A stretch of 64,000 nt of DNA, taken from DASXKD01 sp963707905. Its GTDB lineage: Bacteria; Actinomycetota; Actinomycetes; Streptosporangiales; Streptosporangiaceae. Location of the stretch: NCBI GenBank assembly GCA_963707905.1, contig CAVPSA010000043.1:62001-126000 (forward strand), read 5' to 3'. The notes beneath the pieces are model-generated. The model saw only the letters and a list, made by a program, of their open reading frames with translations, did no database searches and was not told the DNA's origin. Shown here in pieces: positions 59,479-64,000 of this stretch (the first letter of the stretch is position 1; each line of letters begins with the position of its first letter). The position numbers and the translations under genes are program-made.

Positions 59479-61656
59479 GTGGGGGCACAGGGCGGGGTGG
59501 TGGGGCCAGAGCTAGCACAGTGCGGGGCGGTATGGCCGGTCCGGGCGGGCGTGGTGCCCTCGCTCGCCGACGGGTTCTGCGCCCGGGCGGAGACCGCGGC
59601 CGACCTGGGAGCGGCCCTGGTCACCGGGACTGTGGTGGTGCTGGCGCCGGCCCGGGTGGCCGGGGAGCGGCCCGGCGGCTGGCTGGAATCCTGCGGTAAG
59701 ACACAGCTCGCGGTGTGCGTCGCCGAGTCGCTCTGGCAGGCCCGGCGCCTGGAGTTGCTGATCTGGGTGACGTGTACCAAACGGGCCTCGGTGCTGTCCG
59801 GCTACCTGGAGGCCGCGGCAGCCGTAGGGGAAATCGATCTGTCCGGTGACGGCGAGTCGGTTGCCCGGCGGTTCACCCGATGGCTCGGCCAGACCAGCCG
59901 GCCGTGGCTGATGGTCCTTGAGGACCTGCGGGACATGACGGCCGTGGACGAGCTGTGGCCCTCGGGGCCTGCGGGCCGGGTGCTGGTCACGACCGCGGAC
60001 CCGGCGGTCTTCTCCGGCGAGCAGAATGCCCTGGTCTACCCGGTCGGGCTGTACCGCCCGGCCGAGGCGCAGGGCTACCTGGCGGCGCGCCTTGGCCGCG
60101 GCCGCTGTCAGGGAGCACCGGAACTGGCCGCCGACCTCGGATACGAGCCGCTGGCCCTGGCCCAGGCAAGTGCGGTCATCGCCAGTTCGGGAATGTCTTG
60201 CCAGGATTACCGTGACCTCTTCGCGGCCAAGCGCGAATCCGCCGGGGCCCTCAGTGGCTCACCCGCGACCGGCGCGGTGACCTGGGCGATTTCTGCCGAG
60301 CAGGCGGACCGGCTGGCGCCGGGCACCGCCCGCGCGCTGCTCTCGCTCGCCGCGTTCCTTGACGGCCGCGGTATCCCCCGTGCGGTGTTCGGCACGCCCG
60401 CCGCATGCGCGCACATTGCCGGCGGAACGGAAGCGGAGCCCGGTGACTCCGGCCGGGCCGGCGCGGCGCTGGACGCCGCCGAGCGGGCGGGCCTGCTCAC
60501 GGTCGATACCACGCCGGCTGTGGCGCTGGTCCGGATGAGCCAGGTGGTCCAGGTGGCGGTGCGGGCAGGGCTGGCCGGAGAGCTGCTCCGCCGGGCCGCG
60601 ATAGCGGCAGCGGACGCGCTACTGCAGGCGTGGCCCGCGGACGAGCAGCCGGCCTGGCTGGCCAGGACCTCGCGGTTGTGCACCTACAGCCTGCAGCGGA
60701 CCGCCGCGGACCTGCTCTGGGCCGATGGCTGCCATCCCGTGCTGCTGCGGGCCGGCCAGAGCCTGGACCGGGCGCGCCTGGTGGGGCCCGCGGTGACCTA
60801 TTGGAGTGAGCTTGCCGCGGTGAGCGACCGGGTCCTGGGCCGGGGTCATCCGGACACACTGACCGCCCGCGCCCGGCTGGCCGAGGCGTACCTGGTGGCC
60901 GGGCAGGTTGCTGAGGCGGTGTCCTGGTTCCGCTGGGTGCTGACCGAGCGGGTCCGGGTGCTCGGGCCCGACCACCCCAGCGCCATCACGGCCCGGCGCG
61001 ACCTCGGCCGCGCGCTGATGGCCGCGGCGGAGTTCGCCGAGGCGGCGACCGCGCTGGAGCGGGTGGTCGGCGACTACGAGCGGATCCGTGGGCCGGACCG
61101 GCCGGAGACGCTGGCGGCACAGGGGGAACTTGCCGCCGCCTACCGTGCCACGGGGCGGTCCGCCGAAGCGGTCCGGCTGTACCGGCGCGTGCTCGAGGTG
61201 CGGGAGCGCGCCCAGGGGCCCGAGCAACCCGACACCATGACCACCCGGTACGAACTGGCCGCCGCCTTGCTCGCCGACGGCAGGTACAAGAACGCTCTGT
61301 CCTGCTACAAGCGCACCCTGGCCGACCGGGAGCGGGCCCTCGGGCCGGACGATCTGGACACGATCGCCACCCGCGCCGCCCTCGGCTCGGCGTACCACGC
61401 GGCCGGCCGGATGGCGTCCGCCGTCCAGTGTTACGAGGAGACCCGCACGGCCTACGAGCGGGTCCTGGGCGGCGACCACACGGACACGCTGACCAGTTGC
61501 GTGAACCTGGCCTACGCCTACCATGCGGTGGGACGGGTGACCGACGCGGTGGCCCTGCTCAGGGACACACTCGCCCGCTGCGAGCGGGCCCTGCCGCCCG
61601 GCGACCCGGTCACCCGGACCGTGCTTGACGGCCTGGCCGCCATGGCCGGGGCCTGA
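59479..61656 (+). CDS. NB-ARC-like / TPR protein with atypical P-loop
   Basis: 725 residues. An ATPase-like region at 20-330 has the P-loop ESCGKTQLAV (normally GxxGxGKT), an acidic strand PWLMVLEDLRDM (Walker B) and GRVLVTTADPA. Residues 400-725 are six TPR_12-type repeats of 42 residues (for example LGPDHPSAITARRDLGRAL, GPEQPDTMTTRYELAAALL). The family is widespread in actinomycetes; partner and signal are unknown. GTG at 59479 follows GGGGGGCC. The 3' end faces a permease remnant. Confidence 0.8.
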   Translation: MGAQGGVVGPELAQCGAVWPVRAGVVPSLADGFCARAETAADLGAALVTGTVVVLAPARVAGERPGGWLESCGKTQLAVCVAESLWQARRLELLIWVTCTKRASVLSGYLEAAAAVGEIDLSGDGESVARRFTRWLGQTSRPWLMVLEDLRDMTAVDELWPSGPAGRVLVTTADPAVFSGEQNALVYPVGLYRPAEAQGYLAARLGRGRCQGAPELAADLGYEPLALAQASAVIASSGMSCQDYRDLFAAKRESAGALSGSPATGAVTWAISAEQADRLAPGTARALLSLAAFLDGRGIPRAVFGTPAACAHIAGGTEAEPGDSGRAGAALDAAERAGLLTVDTTPAVALVRMSQVVQVAVRAGLAGELLRRAAIAAADALLQAWPADEQPAWLARTSRLCTYSLQRTAADLLWADGCHPVLLRAGQSLDRARLVGPAVTYWSELAAVSDRVLGRGHPDTLTARARLAEAYLVAGQVAEAVSWFRWVLTERVRVLGPDHPSAITARRDLGRALMAAAEFAEAATALERVVGDYERIRGPDRPETLAAQGELAAAYRATGRSAEAVRLYRRVLEVRERAQGPEQPDTMTTRYELAAALLADGRYKNALSCYKRTLADRERALGPDDLDTIATRAALGSAYHAAGRMASAVQCYEETRTAYERVLGGDHTDTLTSCVNLAYAYHAVGRVTDAVALLRDTLARCERALPPGDPVTRTVLDGLAAMAGA

Positions 61657-61665
61657 GGCCGGCCC

Positions 61666-61936
61666 TCAGCCGTCGTCGCTTTCCCGCCGGGTGCTGAAGA
61701 ACGGCGACCGCAGGACGAACCGGGCGACCAGCAGCATGACCAGGCCGAGGGCAACGATGCGCGATCAGCGACCACCGCTGCGTCGACGCCGAGTTCTGCA
61801 GCGTCCGGACCAGCATCCAGCCGAGGAACCCGGCGGCGCCGAGCGGCAGCAGCCCGAGGATCAGCGCGTCCCGCGCGCTGCCGAACACCCGCCGCCGGTA
61901 ATACACCATCATAGGCCTACACCCGGGGGCGGACAC
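61666..61936 (-). pseudogene. Amino-acid/polyamine permease, C-terminal remnant
   Basis: YYRRRVFGSARDALILGLLPLGAAGF is a membrane helix seen at the end of APC-family permeases. After SLIA at about 61762 the frame shifts by one base and resumes as IVALGLVMLLVARFVLRSPFF with a basic tail and stop at 61666. About 400 N-terminal residues are absent; upstream there is no permease coding. A dead end of a gene. Confidence 0.6.
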
Positions 61937-62013
61937 GCCCGCCTATGTGCGGACCGCGGTATGGGTTAAATCAACTCTCCGGCCGATGTGTCCCCGCGTG
62001 CGGGGAACTTAGC

Positions 62014-63213
62014 ATGCCAAGCATGAGCACCTCTGTCCTGGACGAAACAACAACGCGCAGCATCCCCGCAACGGCCAGGCCCTACCTTTACGGCGGCCTG
62101 GCCGCCCTCTCCGCCGGTGCCGCGGCGATCCATTTCGCGGTCGTCTTCGAGCATTTCAACGAATACGTTCTTTACGGCGTCTTCTTCCTCGTCGTCTCCT
62201 GGGCCCAGGCGATCTGGGCCGCCGTGGCGCTGTGGCGCCCGTCGCGGCTCTGGCTGTGGCTGGGCATCGCCGGCAACGCGATCATCCTGGTGGTCTACTT
62301 CGCGTCCCGCACCACGGGCCTGCCGTTCGGCCCGGACAAGGGCCATACCGAACCGTTCGGCGCCTTGGACGTGGTCAGCGCCATCCTGGAATTTGCCCTC
62401 ATCGCCGGCTGTGCGGCGCTGCTGTGGCGGCCGTCGCTCGCCGGCCGGCCAGTGCGCCGCCGCACGGGGTTCGCGGCCATCGCCAGCCTGGCGGCGTTCC
62501 CCGCGGCGGTGATCGCCGTGACCACGGCGGTCATGACGCCCGGCTGGGCGGGCCCCGAGGGCCCCGCGGGCATGGCGTCCGGGTCGAACATGACGGCCTC
62601 GGCCACCGCGCCGGGTGCCCAGCCCGGCATGGGCGACATGGGAACCACCGACGGCCTGCCGGACATGCGCATGTACGGCTCGACCGCGCCCGCGACCGCG
62701 GCGCAGGTCATCGCGGCCGCCAACCTCATCAAGGCGACCGGCGCGAGCCTGGCCAGGTACAAGAACGTGCAGGCGGCGTTCGCGGCGGGATACACCTACG
62801 TGCTGAAGACCAACGGCGAGGAGCACCTGCTCTACAACGGCCCCAGCCCCGCCTACGCGGGCCTCAACCCGAAGGACCCGTCCTCCCTTGTCTACGCGAT
62901 CAACGTGCCGCACCACGCGCCGATCCTGCTCGGCGCCATGTACATCGAGAATGGCAACACGAGCGGGCCGCAGATCGGCGGCGGGCTGACCCGCTGGCAC
63001 TCCCACCTGACGGTGTGCGACAACAACAAGCCGACCATCGCCGGGTTCGGCGTCCAGTTGCGCGGCACCTGCAGCCCGGCGACCTGGCGGGACAGGTACA
63101 CCGAGCAGATGCTGCACGTGTGGGTGGTGCCCTACGCCGGCGGCCCGTTCTCCGACGACCTCAGCCGGGCCGCCACGGAAGCGGCGGTCCGCGCCGTGCT
63201 CGCCCGGAACTGA
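62014..63213 (+). CDS. Membrane protein with four or five helices and an extracellular C-terminal domain
   Basis: 399 residues. Hydrophobic helices at about 23-45, 50-70, 78-98, 115-135 and 148-168 are followed by a Met/Gly-rich linker (GAQPGMGDMG, DMRMYG) and a 190-residue domain with HHAPILLGAMYIENG, TRWHSHLTVC and LHVWVVPYAGG. Met- and His-rich segments suggest metal (copper) contact, but this is inference only; I do not recognise the domain. ATG at 62014 or 62023; GGGGA is ahead of the first. A strong hairpin follows at 63279. Confidence 0.65.
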   Translation: MPSMSTSVLDETTTRSIPATARPYLYGGLAALSAGAAAIHFAVVFEHFNEYVLYGVFFLVVSWAQAIWAAVALWRPSRLWLWLGIAGNAIILVVYFASRTTGLPFGPDKGHTEPFGALDVVSAILEFALIAGCAALLWRPSLAGRPVRRRTGFAAIASLAAFPAAVIAVTTAVMTPGWAGPEGPAGMASGSNMTASATAPGAQPGMGDMGTTDGLPDMRMYGSTAPATAAQVIAAANLIKATGASLARYKNVQAAFAAGYTYVLKTNGEEHLLYNGPSPAYAGLNPKDPSSLVYAINVPHHAPILLGAMYIENGNTSGPQIGGGLTRWHSHLTVCDNNKPTIAGFGVQLRGTCSPATWRDRYTEQMLHVWVVPYAGGPFSDDLSRAATEAAVRAVLARN

Positions 63214-63535
63214 GGCATCACGCTCCGACTGACCAGAAGCTCGGCTCACCGCTTGCGTGCCGGGTTAGGTCCGTCCAAAGGGTTGCCTGGCGCGGACAGA
63301 ACTCCGCGCCCAGGTAACCCTCCGGCCGGACCGCTTCCCGTATCCGCCCAGCCCGGCACCACCTGTCGCATCGTCCCGCCCCGCTCAGCCCGCACACCCG
63401 ACTGGCGTTGTCCGGTAACGCGCCGGCCGGGTGTGTTTAGGTGTCTGCGGGGCCTATGGCGGCCGATGGCCTCAGCACGGCACGGCACGCTCTGGCGGCA
63501 CGGCTGCCAGCCCATTGACGCTCGGAGGAGCACAC
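63214..63535. other. Intergenic region with terminator; no gene seen
   Basis: 322 bases between the membrane protein and the S53-type peptidase. Besides the hairpin at 63279-63321 there is an AT-richer TGTGTTTAGGTGT stretch at 63431-63443 that may belong to the peptidase promoter. Confidence 0.45.
63279..63321 (+). terminator. Long terminator hairpin
   Basis: AGGGTTGCCTGGCGCGGA pairs with TCCGCGCCCAGGTAACCCT across a 6-base loop, with one mismatch and one bulged base. It lies 66 bases after the membrane-protein stop. Confidence 0.7.
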
Positions 63536-64000
63536 ATGCGCAGCGCACTACTGAGGCGAACCCTTCCGGTGACGGCTGCCGCGCTGATGGTGGCGTTCGG
63601 CCTGCCATCGGCCCAGGCGGGCGCGGCCGGTAGCGCAGGCCCTGCCCGCGGGCACCCGTTGCGGGCCCGCATCACCGGCGCCCCCATCCCCGGTACGAGC
63701 ACCTCACCCGCCGCGGCACCGGCCGCGCCCACCGGCCTGCCGTCCAAGCAGGACCAGATCAAGGTGCTCGAGGCGGTCCTGGCCAAGATGAAGAAGAACT
63801 ATGCCCAGTTCTCGGGGGACACGCCGGGCCCGCAAGACATTTTCGACTACAACATCGGCGCACTGTGGCGCCAGGGCATCGACGGGGCGGGCACCACCAT
63901 CGCGGTGATGGAAGGCTGGCACTACCTGGACATCTACCGGCAGGTCGCCGGGTTCGACAAGGTATTCGGGCTGCCGAACCCGCAGATCCAGACGATCTAC
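63536..64000 (+). CDS. S53 (sedolisin)-type secreted peptidase, 5' part; runs off the window
   Basis: 155 codons are in view. A signal peptide (LLRRTLPVTAAALMVAFGLPSAQA) precedes an Ala/Pro-rich stretch and the sequence PQDIFDYNIGALWRQGIDG then TTIAVMEGWHYLDIYRQVAGF, which corresponds to the start of a subtilase/sedolisin catalytic core (beginning IAV-strand). GGAGGAG lies 6-7 bases before the ATG. The catalytic Ser is beyond the edge. S53 fits best, S8-like is possible. Confidence 0.7.
   Translation, partial: MRSALLRRTLPVTAAALMVAFGLPSAQAGAAGSAGPARGHPLRARITGAPIPGTSTSPAAAPAAPTGLPSKQDQIKVLEAVLAKMKKNYAQFSGDTPGPQDIFDYNIGALWRQGIDGAGTTIAVMEGWHYLDIYRQVAGFDKVFGLPNPQIQTIY

Noticed and set aside
1..64000. 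tRNA, rRNA, integrase or transposase genes
   Set aside because: None could be recognised by eye on either strand, so no attachment site or complete mobile element is claimed.

Overview
The window is very GC-rich DNA with GTG and TTG starts, mycofactocin genes, a CGNR zinc finger, an RsbW-like ATPase, WS/DGAT and stand-alone TPR and NACHT proteins. This points to an actinomycete, probably a soil-living filamentous one; the order cannot be fixed from this sequence alone. No tRNA, rRNA, transposase, integrase or CRISPR array was seen.

Positions 1-12,000 form the accessory part. A tightly overlapping run of four genes (XRE regulator, membrane-anchored coiled-coil protein, cupin, inositol-monophosphatase-like enzyme) is followed by a frameshifted ArsB-type permease. 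Next comes a 5.8-kb STAND gene with TIR, metallophosphoesterase-like, NACHT, pentapeptide and WD40 parts, broken by about eight small indels. Remnants follow: a RelE-like toxin, an acyltransferase fragment running into a collagen-like tail, and a small histidine-kinase-dimerisation-like protein.

Positions 12,000-35,500 hold mostly intact genes. They encode MarR plus an MFS exporter, glucose-6-phosphate dehydrogenase, a MOSC/ferredoxin-reductase fusion, a peroxiredoxin-like protein, nitronate monooxygenase, two SDRs, a GH15 glucoamylase/trehalase, an HlyIII/PAQR membrane protein, a DEAD-box helicase, a cold-shock protein with a structured leader, a fatty-acid desaturase, a long-chain acyl-CoA ligase, a Ser/Thr kinase, a CGNR regulator and a secreted alpha/beta hydrolase.

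Positions 35,600-45,800 are a mycofactocin module. A frameshifted NDMA-dependent-type alcohol dehydrogenase overlaps a MoxR-VWA gene. After a lamin-tail protein come mftF, a mycofactocin-linked SDR, mftC, mftB and the 44-codon precursor mftA on the minus strand, diverging from mftR and mftD across a perfect 11-bp inverted repeat. No mftE or mftG is in the window. The module would make the redox cofactor (MftA, B, C, D), glycosylate it (MftF) and use it in alcohol oxidation (ADH, SDR).

Positions 45,800-64,000 hold a MarR/ABC exporter pair, a GGDEF-EAL protein (frameshifted), a secreted subtilase with a Trp/Asn/Gly-rich tail and 22-bp-phased upstream repeats, a WS/DGAT acyltransferase, a small P-loop kinase-like protein, a YtcJ-like amidohydrolase, a methyltransferase, a TPR/NB-ARC-like protein, a membrane-anchored protein of unknown function, and the start of an S53-type peptidase that leaves the window. 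Small frameshifts also occur in the ADH, GGDEF-EAL and permease genes, so base-level sequence error must be kept in mind for all broken genes.
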